A program made the translations under genes and the position numbers. The notes below the pieces were generated by a model that was given only the letters and a program-made list of their open reading frames with translations, was not told the DNA's origin and searched no databases. From NCBI GenBank assembly GCA_907165065.1, contig OU015528.1, forward strand, positions 21,466,015-21,530,014: a stretch of DNA of 64,000 nt, read 5' to 3'. Shown here piece by piece: positions 36,585 through 48,465 of the stretch (positions are counted from its first letter, which is position 1; the number at the start of each line of letters is the position of its first letter). This DNA comes from Caprimulgus europaeus (taxonomy: Eukaryota > Chordata > Aves > Caprimulgiformes > Caprimulgidae).

Positions 36585-39224
36585 CTGCAATAAAAAAGCA
36601 GAGCACAATTATTTCAGAAGTAATAAAAACCACAAAAAGCTGCCTGCAATTCTACAATGCACACTGAAAGGTCTATTTCCCTAAAGTACTTTCCCTCCTA
36701 AGTGTTTCATCAAATGTGTAACATCACCAGCTGCACTTGAGGATAATTATTGAATTATTCCCAAAGACTAAGGTATGATGTTGACAGATGGTTAATGTTC
36801 TGCTGTTCAGCTGTACCAGGGGGACTACAGAGAATTTCAAAATGAGATATCCCTCTTATCAAAGGAGACAGAAAAAAGGGCTCAAAGCAGAAAAGACAAT
36901 CTAATTACAAGAGCTTTTTAATTAAAAGTACTTACAATAAAATAAAGAAGGCATTAGGCAGTTTGATGCCCACACTCTTTCTATAAGGAAACACGCAGTA
37001 CTCATGGTTTGTACACAGGTTTCTTTACTGCATTGCCATCAACAGGTTGCCTGGGTCTATGACCATGCAGGCTTGGCAGCCATGAAGCAGCTACCAGCAA
37101 GTTACAAAGTAAAAAAAGTTACAAAATGAAACCAATACCTGATTTCCAGAAAAAGTATTGGAAGTTTAAACTTGCTACTTGAAATAGTTATTGAAAATTG
37201 TATGAAAATCAAAAGCACCACTGACTAAACCCACAAGCAATTCTCCCTGTTACTGGATCCCTCACAACAAAATTAGACAAAACACACGGAGGGTTCATGC
37301 CACAGGAGAAGACAGAGGTCTTATTCAAGCAGATGATTGTTCCTCGTTCCCCAAGCCCATGAACTAGACCACTACCAGTTCAGCAGACATTCTCTCACCA
37401 CTGGTGTTACTACAGTCCAGTTAGTGGAGGGGAAAGATGACACAGGAGAGGGGAAAGATACACCTCTGGTTGGCACACTTTACAGTGAAAGGAACGACAG
37501 GCAGAAATCACAGGCTGCCAAATCAACTCCCCTTTGTCAGTTCTCCTCCGAGAAGTGTAACGTTTCCCAGCTGTGTGCTCACCGCTCTTCAATAGCATAA
37601 GGGAACCGTCACTCTTTCCCAGGGTGCTCAAGAGCAAATGTTCTCCCCACCAGAATATTTAAGCTAACACAAGAGGCAGCAGGTGAGTCAGGCAGTAGAC
37701 TGTCAGGCCCTAACACAAGGTTTGGAAAGGAAAGTTACAGTTAATCATTGGCAAAAAGAAAGTGAGCGTGCAGGCCATCCACTTCAGCAAGGCCTCTGTG
37801 CCTGTGCATCCATCTCTGCTTTGGTCTGGAAGGAGGAGGACTGCAGGACCTTGGGACTGAAAACAACCCAGTGCAGGCACCCAAGAGAAGGCAACTTGAC
37901 AGCAGAGGTGAAACAGAGGCATGGGTGGTGTTACTAACCTTCCACAGATCCTGTTAAATGCTGACTTTCATGAACAGGAGACTGCAGGGCATGCTTGAGC
38001 ACCTGCTCAGCACGTGAGCTGGTGCAGAAAAGTCGAGAAAAGAGGGCAAAAAAAATTGAGAATAGAAAATCAGCCTTGGGGAAAGGAAAAGGAAAGGCCA
38101 GAGGGAAATGAGCACTAATAGCATAATGTCACAGAGGGCATCATAGAGCTAGTTACGTCTTCCCCGAAGGAGCCTGGAAGGAGCTAGCAAACAGGTAAAG
38201 GTTTTGAAGTGAGTGCAATCAAAGCAAAGAACTGTCAACCCTGGGAAATAGATAAATACTTCACAGAGGAATGAGAAATCACAGATGATTCTGATGCAGG
38301 TAACAGTAGCAGTGGGAGTACTATGTGTGATAATGTAGATTTTCTCTAAAGTCTTTCAGAAAAAATTTGAGAGCTGCAGAGCAGGTCAATTAATGGAGGA
38401 AGCTGCAATTTAGTAGGCAGGACAGGGAATTAAGAGTGACAGAGGTAACAGAATAAAGACCTGACAAAAGGGAGGGAGCTGCCAGGCTTACAAAGATACA
38501 GCAAATGTTCTTATTCACTGGTTGAATGAATGTGCCACCCTTTTAAAAACACACATTATACCTGTTGAGCAGAATGGAATACAGCTGCAAGAGCTGCAGG
38601 TTTCTATCTGTTTTATTAATTTAGAACATAATTCTTATTTCTGTATTTTTTTGCAAAAGTAAATGAGAAAGTAAGTTCTCAATATTTAAATATTTCAATC
38701 AAAGGGAAAAAAAACCTTACAACCCCACTATTTGTAGGAAAAGAAAAACCAGGAAGGAATGTCCTATTTCTAGGAATGTTGAGATGAAAACCTGTTATTT
38801 TGATTCTTATATATTGCTTGTTATCAGTGATTAAAAACAAATCAAGTGGAAATACCAGATGGAAGGATAAATCTTGACACTTGCAAATCATTCTTAGTCC
38901 TCACTCAGTTGTGTTGACTTTTCAGTCTGCATTTTTCTCAGTTTCAGAAAGAAAAACATTTTTTAAAAGTTCCTCAAATAAAAAATGTGAAACACTCCTC
39001 CCTCACTACTCAATCACAGCTACTTTCCCCAAAGAAAAAGTCCATAATCTAGTTTGATCATATTCAAGAAGACCCACACATAAAGTTGATAGATGGCTCA
39101 AGTTTCATTTGGGCCTCACAACAGCTTGTGTTTTATGCACAAAGGTCAGCCACACATTTTGGGCACAAGCTGTCAGTGTATTTATTCTGGAGGCATTTCC
39201 AGCAAGAACGCTAATTGTAAACAG

Positions 39225-39480
39225 CCCCAGAGAGACCTCATCTGGAACACTCTGTACGGTTCTCATCAGGCACTTTCAGAAATGTAAAGATCAAATTCCA
39301 CAAGTATAGAATACAGCTAATCAAAGAAATGTCAACTCTTCTTTGCAAGAGGGCACCTGAAGACCTCCGTCTGTTTAACTTCTCCAAACAGGAGCAATGG
39401 GTACGAGAAAGGCACCTCACTGTACGTAGGGCTTGATTATTACCGAAGGAGAGATATGACTGTCCCTGGAAATTAGGATG
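39225..39480 (+). mobile_element. Ancient CR1-like remnant
   Basis: AGAGAGACCTCATCTGGAAC and GAACACTCTGTACGGTTCTC resemble the CR1 segment after the reverse transcriptase. Further on, GACCTCCGTCTGTTTAAC and GGAGAGATATGACTGTC resemble the later 'leader of the tail' blocks in the same order. It is highly diverged with many indels, so the borders are approximate. Confidence 0.5.
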
Positions 39481-39508
39481 GTCTTGATGCCCTAGAATAT
39501 CATATCCA

Positions 39509-41410
39509 TTGTTGCACTGCTGTATTTTCAATGGGAGTTCTGGAGCCCGGAGGGCATTCAGGTTCCTGGAAGTCTGGCTGACAGGGCTCAGGGTCTACTT
39601 GGAGACAGCACAGCCAGGGGCAGCCCCCTTTTATGGTAACTGCAGGGTACTGGCTCCCAGATACTTGACACGCAGGACTCAGGACAACAGGAAGAGCTTC
39701 TTCAAATACATGGCAGATAAAGCCAACGTCAGAGGCAATGTAGGCCCACTGATAAATGAGGTGGGTACCCTGGTGACAGAGGATACAGAGAAGGCAGAGC
39801 TATTGAATGCCTTCTTTGCCTCTGTCTACTCTGCCGGAAGCTGTCTTGAGGAGCTCTGTACCCTGGAGACCCCAGATGGAGACAGGACAATGGAGAAGAT
39901 TGCCTCAGTTGATGAGGATTGGGTCAGGGACCAATTAAGCAATCTGGACATCCATAAATCTATGGGTCCAGATGGGATGCACCCACGAGTGTTGAGGGAG
40001 CTGGCTGAAGTCATTGCTATACCGCTCTCCATCATCTTTGCTAAGTCGTGGGGAACGGGAGAGGTGCCTGAGGACTGGAGGAAAGCAAATGTCACTGCAA
40101 TCTTCAAAAAGGGCAAGAAGGAGGACCCGGGTAACTACAGGCCGGTCAGCCTCACCTCCATCCCTGGAAAGGTGATGGAACGACTTATCCTTGGTGCCAT
40201 CTCTAGGCATATCAAGGATAAGAGGGTCATTAGGGGCAGTCAGCATGGCTTCACCAAGGGGAAGTCGTGCTTGACCAACCTTCTAGACTTTTATGAAAAC
40301 ACGACCAGGTGGCTGGATGATGGTAGAGCAGTGGATGTGGTCTATCTTGATTTCAGTAAGGCATTTGACACGGTCTCCCACAGCATCCTCGCTGATAAAT
40401 TGAGGAAGTGTGGATTAGATGAGCAGGTAGTGAGATGGATTATTAACTGGCTGGTGGGAAGAAGCCAGAGAGTAGTGGTCAATGGGGCGGAGTCTAGTTG
40501 GAGACCTGTGTCTAGTGGAGTCCCTCAGGGGTCAGTACTAGGACCAGTATTATTCAATATATTCATAAATGACCTGGATGAGGGAATTGAATGCACTGTC
40601 AGCAAGTTTGCTGATGATACCAAGCTGGGAGGAGTGGCTGACACTCCAGAAGGCTGTGCTGCCATCCAGAGAGACCTGGACAGGCTGGAGAGCTGGGCAG
40701 GCAAAAACTTGATGAAATATAATAAGGGCAAGTGTAGGGTGTTGCACCTGGGCAGGAACAACCCCAGGTTCCAGTATAGGTTAGGAAATGATCTCCTAGA
40801 GAGCAGTGAAGGGGAAAGGGATCTGGGAGTCCTGGTGGACAGCAGGATGACCATGAGCCAGCACTGTGCCCTTGTGGCCAGGAAGGCCAATGGCATCCTG
40901 GGGTGCATTAGAAGGGGTGTAGTCAGTAGGTCAAGAGAGGTTCTTCTTCCCCTTTACTCTGCCCTGGTGAGGCCACATCTGGAATATTGTGTCCAGTTCT
41001 GGGCCCCACAGTTCAAGAAGGACAGGGAGCTGCTTGAGAGAGTCCAGCGAAGAGCCACCAAAATGATTAAGGGAGTGGAACATCTCCCTTATGAGGAAAG
41101 GCTGAGGGAGCTGGGCCTCTTTAGCTTGGAGAAGAGGAGACTGAGGGGGGACCTAATTAATGTTTATAAATATTTGAAGGGTGAGTGTGAGGAGAATGGG
41201 GCCAGGCTCTTCACAGTAATGACCGATGATAGGACAAGGGGTAATGGGTGTAAGCTGGAACACAGGAGGTTCCGCTTAAATTTGAGAAAGAACTTCTTTA
41301 CAGTAAGGGTGGCAGAGCACTGGAACAGGCTGCCCAGGGAGGTTGTGGAGTCTCCTTCTCTGGAGACATTCAAGACCCGCCTGGACGTGTTCCTGGGTGA
41401 ACTCATCTAG
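39509..41410 (+). CDS. CR1 ORF2 reverse transcriptase fragment
   Basis: Non-LTR retrotransposon reverse transcriptase that would copy CR1 RNA at a nicked target. From about 39690 it reads [10 protein letters not shown] and [20 protein letters not shown]. The RT blocks follow in order: [40 protein letters not shown], the A motif [15 protein letters not shown], the B motif [20 protein letters not shown] and the C motif FADD (with both catalytic aspartates). The thumb and C-terminal domain follow, ending [16 protein letters not shown] and TAG. The Met at 39509 lies left of the element and is not a real start. The first 55 or so residues are not recognisably CR1. The endonuclease is absent, so it cannot act as an autonomous element. 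Confidence 0.85.
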   Translation: MLHCCIFNGSSGARRAFRFLEVWLTGLRVYLETAQPGAAPFYGNCRVLAPRYLTRRTQDNRKSFFKYMADKANVRGNVGPLINEVGTLVTEDTEKAELLNAFFASVYSAGSCLEELCTLETPDGDRTMEKIASVDEDWVRDQLSNLDIHKSMGPDGMHPRVLRELAEVIAIPLSIIFAKSWGTGEVPEDWRKANVTAIFKKGKKEDPGNYRPVSLTSIPGKVMERLILGAISRHIKDKRVIRGSQHGFTKGKSCLTNLLDFYENTTRWLDDGRAVDVVYLDFSKAFDTVSHSILADKLRKCGLDEQVVRWIINWLVGRSQRVVVNGAESSWRPVSSGVPQGSVLGPVLFNIFINDLDEGIECTVSKFADDTKLGGVADTPEGCAAIQRDLDRLESWAGKNLMKYNKGKCRVLHLGRNNPRFQYRLGNDLLESSEGERDLGVLVDSRMTMSQHCALVARKANGILGCIRRGVVSRSREVLLPLYSALVRPHLEYCVQFWAPQFKKDRELLERVQRRATKMIKGVEHLPYEERLRELGLFSLEKRRLRGDLINVYKYLKGECEENGARLFTVMTDDRTRGNGCKLEHRRFRLNLRKNFFTVRVAEHWNRLPREVVESPSLETFKTRLDVFLGELI

Positions 41411-41495
41411 GTGTACCTGCTCTGGCAGGGGGATTGGACTAGATGATCTTTCGAGGTCCCTTCCAATCCCTAATATTCTGTGATTCTGTGATTCT
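39536..41495 (+). mobile_element. Young CR1 LINE, 5'-truncated
   Basis: About 1.96 kb in antisense orientation to ST7. The 3' end is diagnostic: GGACTAGATGATCTTTCGAG, TCCCTTCCAATCCCTAATA, then ATTCTGTG octamers at 41475-41482 and 41483-41490 and a partial ATTCT to 41495. The body encodes the C-terminal part of ORF2 without a stop or frameshift. There is no endonuclease domain, so it is truncated by 5' reverse-transcription failure or is a partial copy. The left border is placed where the sequence turns GC-rich; clear protein similarity starts near 39690. Flanking target duplications were not seen, which is usual for CR1. Confidence 0.93.
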
Positions 41496-43900
41496 CTGAC
41501 TCAGATTGTCCATGAAATCAACAAAGTCCCCCCAAAACATGTTGGATTGGACAAGCAAACAAACTTCAGTGAAATGAAATTAAAAAAAAAAAATTAAAAA
41601 AATCTCCAAAAACTATCCAATAAGCTGCGGGCCTCGTGCTGCCCGTATAGTGTGTGAATTACACCCCGATGGACCTCTGTGCAGAACAATCACCTCCAGC
41701 CCTTGCAAAAAATCAGCCAAAGACATCTGATTGTAGTTTCCAAGATGCTGCTATTGCACTTAATCAAAACCACAGCACTAGACAGGTACAGTCTTCTTTG
41801 CATTCACCAAAGACTTCAGGGTGGGAATCTGACTATTTATATCTCAACATTTCCAAAGGCTTCAGGCGAGAGCACAGTCCTTGTTGTTACAGGACTAATA
41901 TGGACACAAGATCCTACCGTACCACTAAAATTCACACCAGGATGAACTCCATCAGGCTTTACAAGAAAACAACCTACACCTCTTGACAGACTCCCTGCTA
42001 ACTGTAACTCCTGATACACTGGCATCCTCGCAGATTGAACCACGACCTCTACAATTTACAATAAAACTTCACTACCTTTTCAATACTTGGAATAGACAGG
42101 GAAGACTGGAGCCCTCTGTTGTCCTGACAGGGCTCTGAACCCAGGCATGGTTCCACTTCAGAGGGAGAGTCAAGTGACAGGCAGAGTAAGAGATACAGTA
42201 AAGAGCTAACCATCACGGAGGAAATGGAGATGGCAAGCCCAGCCAACAGGAAATAAAATGTCACCACCATCTAGGGTTATTGTGTTCCTTTAAAAAAGGA
42301 TTCAGCTCAGAAAAGACAGTCTAAAAAATTTCAGCCAGAATGACCTAGTCTTAATCAGAAGTTATGAGTGAATACTAAATTTTCACAATGATTTCTGCCA
42401 TCAACAGATGGCTCAATCAGCCCTTCTCCACTGCACCATTTTGGCTTGGATTTTTTTGGTTATCTTTTTTGTTTTTCTAGTCTCTCTCTTCTCTCACCTC
42501 AAACTTCTTCCTGTCAAAAAACTATCTTTTAGGAGTTACAATAAGGGTAACAGTATTTTTCATGTGCTTCCTTACTTCCAGAGGGCTTCTGGACCGGTTA
42601 CGGGACACTGTAATAGATAGTATTAAGCCACAGCTATTCTGTACACATATGGGCATATGCCTTTTAATGAGCATTTGGAGGATGACAATGGGCCTTGTAA
42701 ACATGAAGTGCAACATGGTGGAGCTCATATTTCTCTTACTTGAATTGACTGAATACACATTATTTATTTCATAATATTGACAGCACTGTGGCTACTAGTT
42801 CTCCTCTGCTGGGAGTGCTTTTAACATTCCACATTAATGACCTACACCAGTGCCCTTTTATAAAATAAATCAACCTATCTACAACAGGTTTCCTTCTTTT
42901 CCTCAATTGTACAATTTGCCTCTGAAATTACAGCTCAGGCTGCAAATGGACAATAGTCACTCTTGCACCTGTGACAGCATCCCTCCAGGCCAGAATATGA
43001 GAATTTAACATTGTTTGAACAGTAACTGTGCTCTTCCCCGCGGGATGAACAGTACAAGCTTAAAGCAGTTCCAAAATACCGGTTTCTACATGCCCAGAGA
43101 AGCCACTTTTAGGTCACCTTACAAGTTCTTATTGGATTGATGGGAATTAAGAAGGTTGGCCTTTTTGCTGGAGATATGAAAACAAATCACAGTTTCACTG
43201 AACAGTTAAAAACTCTTAAACATGCCTGGAATAGTTTCTCTGTAATATCATCGGGTGTGCGGAACAGATTCATTTCCCATCTGGTATATGAATTTGTTTG
43301 CATTATTTGTTTCTATTAGCAACCACAACTTACTAGAATCACACACAAGCATACAGACACAGTTCTTATTTAAAAAAAATTAAAATCAATAGGAAAGAAA
43401 TGAGAAGGGAGGAAATGAAGAACAGATATATCTTCAAAAGTGTTTAAGTCAATGGTTTGTTACATTCTTTTAAGAAATTCTGTACACATAAAATTGGCAT
43501 TTCTTAAAGGAACATCAATATTTAAGTTGTCAGATTCAAATGTGGCAACCTTCAGCAGGTATTCTCCTTAAATCAGATCAGCTCCTGCTTACATAGTAAA
43601 CCCATACAACTGTGTGCAGAGCACTCTTTTGACTCACTTTTAACAAACTATCATCTGTTTTCCCTTTGACTTTACTCAATAGCTCATGGCTCATAGATCA
43701 CAGAAAAGAGAGGGGGTTTTTTAGGAGGAATTTGAATGCAGGGAGGGAGCCTTGCAAATCCATTCAGAAAGGGTGTTCCACAATTGAGGAATGTTCCAGA
43801 AACAGCTGTGGTACTTTATCAGCATTAGCTTGGGAGAGTTGCATTACCTACAAGTGGGGAAGCTCCAAACACAACATATAAATAATACTGATGAAGCCTT

Positions 43901-43927
43901 GTGTGTATGTGTGTGTATATGCATATA
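43901..43927. repeat. TG/TA microsatellite
   Basis: GTGTGTATGTGTGTGTATAT followed by GCATATA, a short dinucleotide array in an ST7 intron. Confidence 0.65.
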
Positions 43928-46759
43928 CTTTTTCTCCCACTCACTTCACAAATCATGTACTCTCCATGACACAGGATGTACTACTCTCTTTTCCATACAA
44001 AACCCTCTGGAGTTACAGTGATACCCCAACTGCTTCAGTGGCAATAAAAACCTTCAACTCTTAAACTTTTGAGCAGCATGTTGTTAGACAGTGTCAGCAC
44101 ATATCCTTGGAATCAAAAGTCCACAGTGAATGGTGCTACACTAAAACAAAAGGATACTAGTCCATAGAATCTCATTTAAGATAAAAATGGTTGAAAAAAA
44201 TGCAGACAAATCTTCACAAGTGATACAACTTGTGATTCTTCTCATAGTGAAATTCACAGCTCTTTGCTTTGTTCTCTTTCCTGCTGTACTGCTGACTTCA
44301 GTCTGCTATTGCTTATGTTTTTCTTCTGCTAAAGAGCCCTGAAAACACTATGCCTGGTGAAGTTTTTTCTTTATACATAGGCAATATCTGGAGAAGTATA
44401 AAGCTGCAATTTGCTGTAGCTGAGTTGCTTCAGTAACACAAACAAGACAAACTACATAGATCTAGTATCTTTTGCCAAGATATTTTTCTGGTACAGTCTA
44501 AAATATTAAGCCACTTTCAAGTACAGAAACCTTTTCACAGATAAGATGTCTTCATAATGAGAACTCTTGATCAGTTTGACAGTATTTACATTTTCGCTGC
44601 AGTCAACAAGGAGATTATAGTCGACACACTTGAGCTGGCCTTGCCCTGCACAGCTCAGCTTTCAGAATCAGCACAGCCAGGTCAGCTGCCCAGCTCCTGG
44701 GAGAGCTGTAGCAGGCTGCACTGAGCTCTGTATTGCCTTTGTTCACTTAAACCAAATTCTGGTACCTCCACGTGTCATGCCTTGAATCCAGTGTGTTCCA
44801 GAAACAATGAGAATTTATCACCTATGGCTGAAGCTTAATGGATTGATCTCTGGAAATTAAATTGTAATTGAAATGTACTCAAAAACAGAAGAAGAGGTCT
44901 GTGTGAAAAGAAGATTATTTGCTGTAAGGGTGGCTGGCTGAAGAAAGACTGTCAGCCATATTAGGTCTCTGTAAAAGGCATTTTTGTGCAGACAGAAAAT
45001 AAAAACCAAGCTGATGCACAGTTATCTAGAATCAACAAAAGTGGGTGCCAACATCTTTATGATATACATACTGAGAAGACTCCCAGAACCTTGCATACGT
45101 GCTGGTTTCTACATCTTTTTGCAAGGTTTCTCACTTCTATGTAAAGATGGAAATCTGGGGCTTTTAAATTGCTTCTTTTTAAGAGGTTCCTACATCTTTA
45201 GATTACAGTTAAAGAAAGTGTTATAAGTATATTTGACCTCTGCAACATCACTAAGGAATATGTGACTGCAATCTGGCCATAGTCTCCTAGGGAAAAGTCA
45301 GCAGCACTGTAAGAATCCTATGGCTGTTTTACATAAACTTTCAATAGGTCACAACAAGGACTCAGTCTTCCTTTCTTGCTAAATCCAGATCAGCAGCATC
45401 TCTCAGCATGTTCAGAGTGTGTTCTCTGCAATCCTTTTGTCTCAGAATCTTATTAGCAAACATCTATTTCCAGTTAAATGTATTGAAAATGCATACCCAG
45501 TAATAATCTTTTCATGTGGAAATTCTAAATGTTAATGATTTGCACTGAAAATGGTAAAATCTCCTTTTGAGACAAACCAGAAAAATATTGAATCATTTTT
45601 TTTCTTTTTAATAGTGCTGTTCTCTGCTGTCAAAGCTTCTGCTGGAAACTTCACAAATGCTTTAAATCATTTTTCACCTTTGTAATTTTTTCTTCCTTAG
45701 TCTGAACAAAACATTCATTAGTGCTTAAATCCCAAAGAAGCTCCGAAGACGTATTAGTGTTGTGGCACTGTTAGATTTCTTGTGATGCTGCTCGCTAAAA
45801 GTTATCTCCATTTCATTAAGAACAAATTGGATATGACTCCAATCATAATTGAGGGGAAATTGAGGTGTAACATCCATACTGTGCTTAAAATTATAACCAA
45901 AAATATATTTTTGCCACCTTAATATCCTTTAGCTAATAGCAGAAAGAATGAGTGTGAAATCAGGAGTGCTGCATATTAATCTGTATTAGGTTACACTGTT
46001 TTAATGTTAAAATATGAACTGAGAAAACCCTAGATACCACTCCTGTTACTGCCTTGTTATGCTGATAATTTATATTTCACAAAAGTTTCCAATTTCAAAA
46101 TGACAGACTTTCAAAAACTGAGGGAATCAATTAACAATGTGAACTGACTGAAAAGCTCAGGAACTTAAGTGAGGAAGAGGATTGGAAATTCTTTAAATCA
46201 AAAGTACTGAAAATAATACACAATATGCATTTCACACATGGGGATACTTGTCAGAAAGGAGTTTCAGACTTGTATTGAACAGCCAGAAGCTGGCTAAGGA
46301 GGAGGCTAGTGAGAAGGCTACTCACAAGCGATGAGTGAAAGTACTGATCTACAAGAAAAGCGGGATCTTGGAAGTCTGGAAGTGCAGAGGTTATGGAGCA
46401 ACTGCCAGAATTTACAGTACGGTAGCTTTTGCAAAGGAAGTCAAACCAAAGAAGAGCAAGGTCTTACATAGAAACAGAAAAAGAACAAGCAAAAAGGGAG
46501 TAAGTGAAGACTCAGCCTCAGTTTTATGGCAGGGCAGAAAGTGGAGACAGTAGCAGAATGGACATTAGGAGCATGTACAGAAGTGGAGGCTACTGCAGTC
46601 ATTGATCTCTGTCCCTAATCAGTGAATGAACCAGTCCCAGAAATGGCCAGACTAGCAAAGCTGACCTAAACCAAAAAGGCTCCCACTCAGAATCAAGTGA
46701 TCCAGTGATAAGAGAAGTAAATGCAATGTCATTCATTTAAAGAAGAGGGAAACAGTATG

Positions 46760-47170
46760 TGTTAATATGGAATCACTAATATGGAAACTGTTAAAAAAAC
46801 CTTTTGATGGAAAGAATTATCAAAAGCATGGAGGTAAGCGACAAAAATGGAACAAGCCCCCAAGAATTGCTCAAGATAGGCTAAACTGATATCTTTGCTT
46901 GGCAAGATAGCTAATTTTTTAGACAGCAAGGATAGAATACTCCAATCAAGCTTCACTAAAACATTCAGAAAGGTTCACCCAGAACAGGACTGGAACAGAG
47001 AGTTAAACAGGCAACCAGGCAGAAGAAAGTATCAATGGTGGTGTTGATGCAAGAACCATTGGGATGGAAGAAAGTAAACAGAACTCCACAGAAGCAGTCC
47101 TGGAACCAAACTTCATTTAATATTTTCATTTTATAGCTTGGCACAAAAACAGAAGATCAGCTAATAATAC
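46760..47170 (+). mobile_element. Ancient CR1/L3-type LINE remnant
   Basis: The order of blocks matches the reverse transcriptase region of an old CR1. TTTGCTTGGCAAGATAGCTA and TTTTTTAGACAGCAAGGATA come first. A decayed version of the 'gacttcagtaaagcattcg' A-motif block (CAAGCTTCACTAAAACATTC) follows. Then come TCCACAGAAGCAGTCCTGG, TTCATTTAATATTTTCATTT and CTTGGCACAAAAACAGAAG, corresponding to the B motif and onwards. The frame is destroyed. The copy may extend left to about 46240. The family name is from memory, hence moderate confidence. Confidence 0.5.
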
Positions 47171-48362
47171 AAAGGGACTCATCTCACCTAAATCTTGTTG
47201 TCTAAAAATCAGGCTTTTACTGGAAAATAGTTGCTCCTTTCATAGTCAATGTAGAAACAGGCACCTCGGAGGGCAAGTCTGTCTAGAGATGTCTAAGATA
47301 GTTCCTTCTTTCCACTGCCTGTAGAAGAAGTCTAGATGATTTTATTAAACAAACAGCCTAACTTTCAGATAGCTAAACCATGCTATTTAGTAATTGTCAC
47401 AACAGATATAGCTCACAGAGAAAATATTTAATTCCTGCAATGCATGAGAATGAACTTTCTGCAATCCACATGTACATACGGGAGAGGTTTGGGGTTTATC
47501 TTGACCAGACTTGGTGTTCAGCTGTACCTAAGGAATAGACTCCCTGCATTAACACAAGAGTCTTCTACTCTCCAGTGGAGGCTGCTTACTTTCAAATGGC
47601 AGTACTGGTCCAAAGGTTTGTGGGTTGAGGTTCAGAGGCAGATCTCCAAGGGCCAAAAAGCATCTGCCTGTAGTTTGCCTTTACAATGAACTTACAGACT
47701 GAAATACTGAGTAACAGGCAATGAAATAATAAAATACAGTAGCCTTTAGTAGCCCCTGGGCAAGATTCTTACTGCTGAGATACATGTCTAGAGAGGGGAT
47801 TAGGGAATCAGAACATAAATCCCTTTTCTTACTTTGTAGTTCTCAGCAATTCTTTACCTCTGAGCTTTGCATTCTCAGAACTTAATGACAGGGTGCTGCA
47901 TAAGGAATTACTAATGCAACTCTTATGAAGCACACCACGAACTCCAAACATAGGTTCCTTTGTATGGCATGCCAAAAACATTCTTACATGCAATCATCAA
48001 AACAAATAAAACATGCTACTTTGAACTAGATCTTTAATGGCTATTTTGTAAATAAAAATAATCTGTCTTTATGTATGGTTCTGTCCTGCAGGGTAGCATT
48101 TGGTGGTGTCTGCTACCGCAACCCACTTACTATTGTTGCTCACATAGAGGACTCGCTTTAGCTAAAATTTCAAGTTGCACGGTCCAGAGTAGAACACGCT
48201 GAATGTGAAATACCAAATGAAAAAACTCTGCACAGAATCAGCTTCTTTCTCTTCCCATTGTTTGCTCCCCTTTCTACAACATCACTCATTAATCTAACAC
48301 AGAAATCAGGAGTTAGGTCCTCAGCAGTGTTAAAGCTACAACAATGCTTTCTCCATACTCAC

Positions 48363-48465
48363 TTTTGGCACATGTGGATTAAATTCTACTGCTCTGTGAA
48401 TAGCTTCTACTGCATTCATCTCTGCAGTACTCAGCCCTCGCCTTGAGGCAGCCTCTGGAGAAAAT
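48363..48465 (-). CDS. ST7: ST7 coding exon ([16 protein letters not shown])
   Basis: The acceptor CTTTGCTTTTGTAG is followed by one base, A, which completes a Lys codon. The exon then reads [20 protein letters not shown] and [14 protein letters not shown]. 103 bases, ending at a codon boundary. The donor is AAA|GTGAGT. The [20 protein letters not shown] region looks like a TPR-type helix pair, and ST7 has been described as having TPR-like repeats. That reading is inference from sequence pattern. Confidence 0.96.

Larger units (their letters stand above)
36585..48362 (-). other. ST7: ST7 large intron with CR1 insertions
   Basis: About 11.8 kb, with a GTGAGT donor and a TTATTGCAG acceptor on the gene strand. 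It carries an ancient CR1 piece (39225-39480), a long young CR1 (39536-41495), another ancient CR1 remnant (about 46760-47170) and a TG microsatellite (43901-43927). The rest is AT-rich and unassigned. Confidence 0.8.

Noticed and set aside
37330..37940. GC-richer patch in the large ST7 intron, considered as an LTR or other insertion
   Set aside because: I could not find paired termini, target duplications or a known internal pattern.
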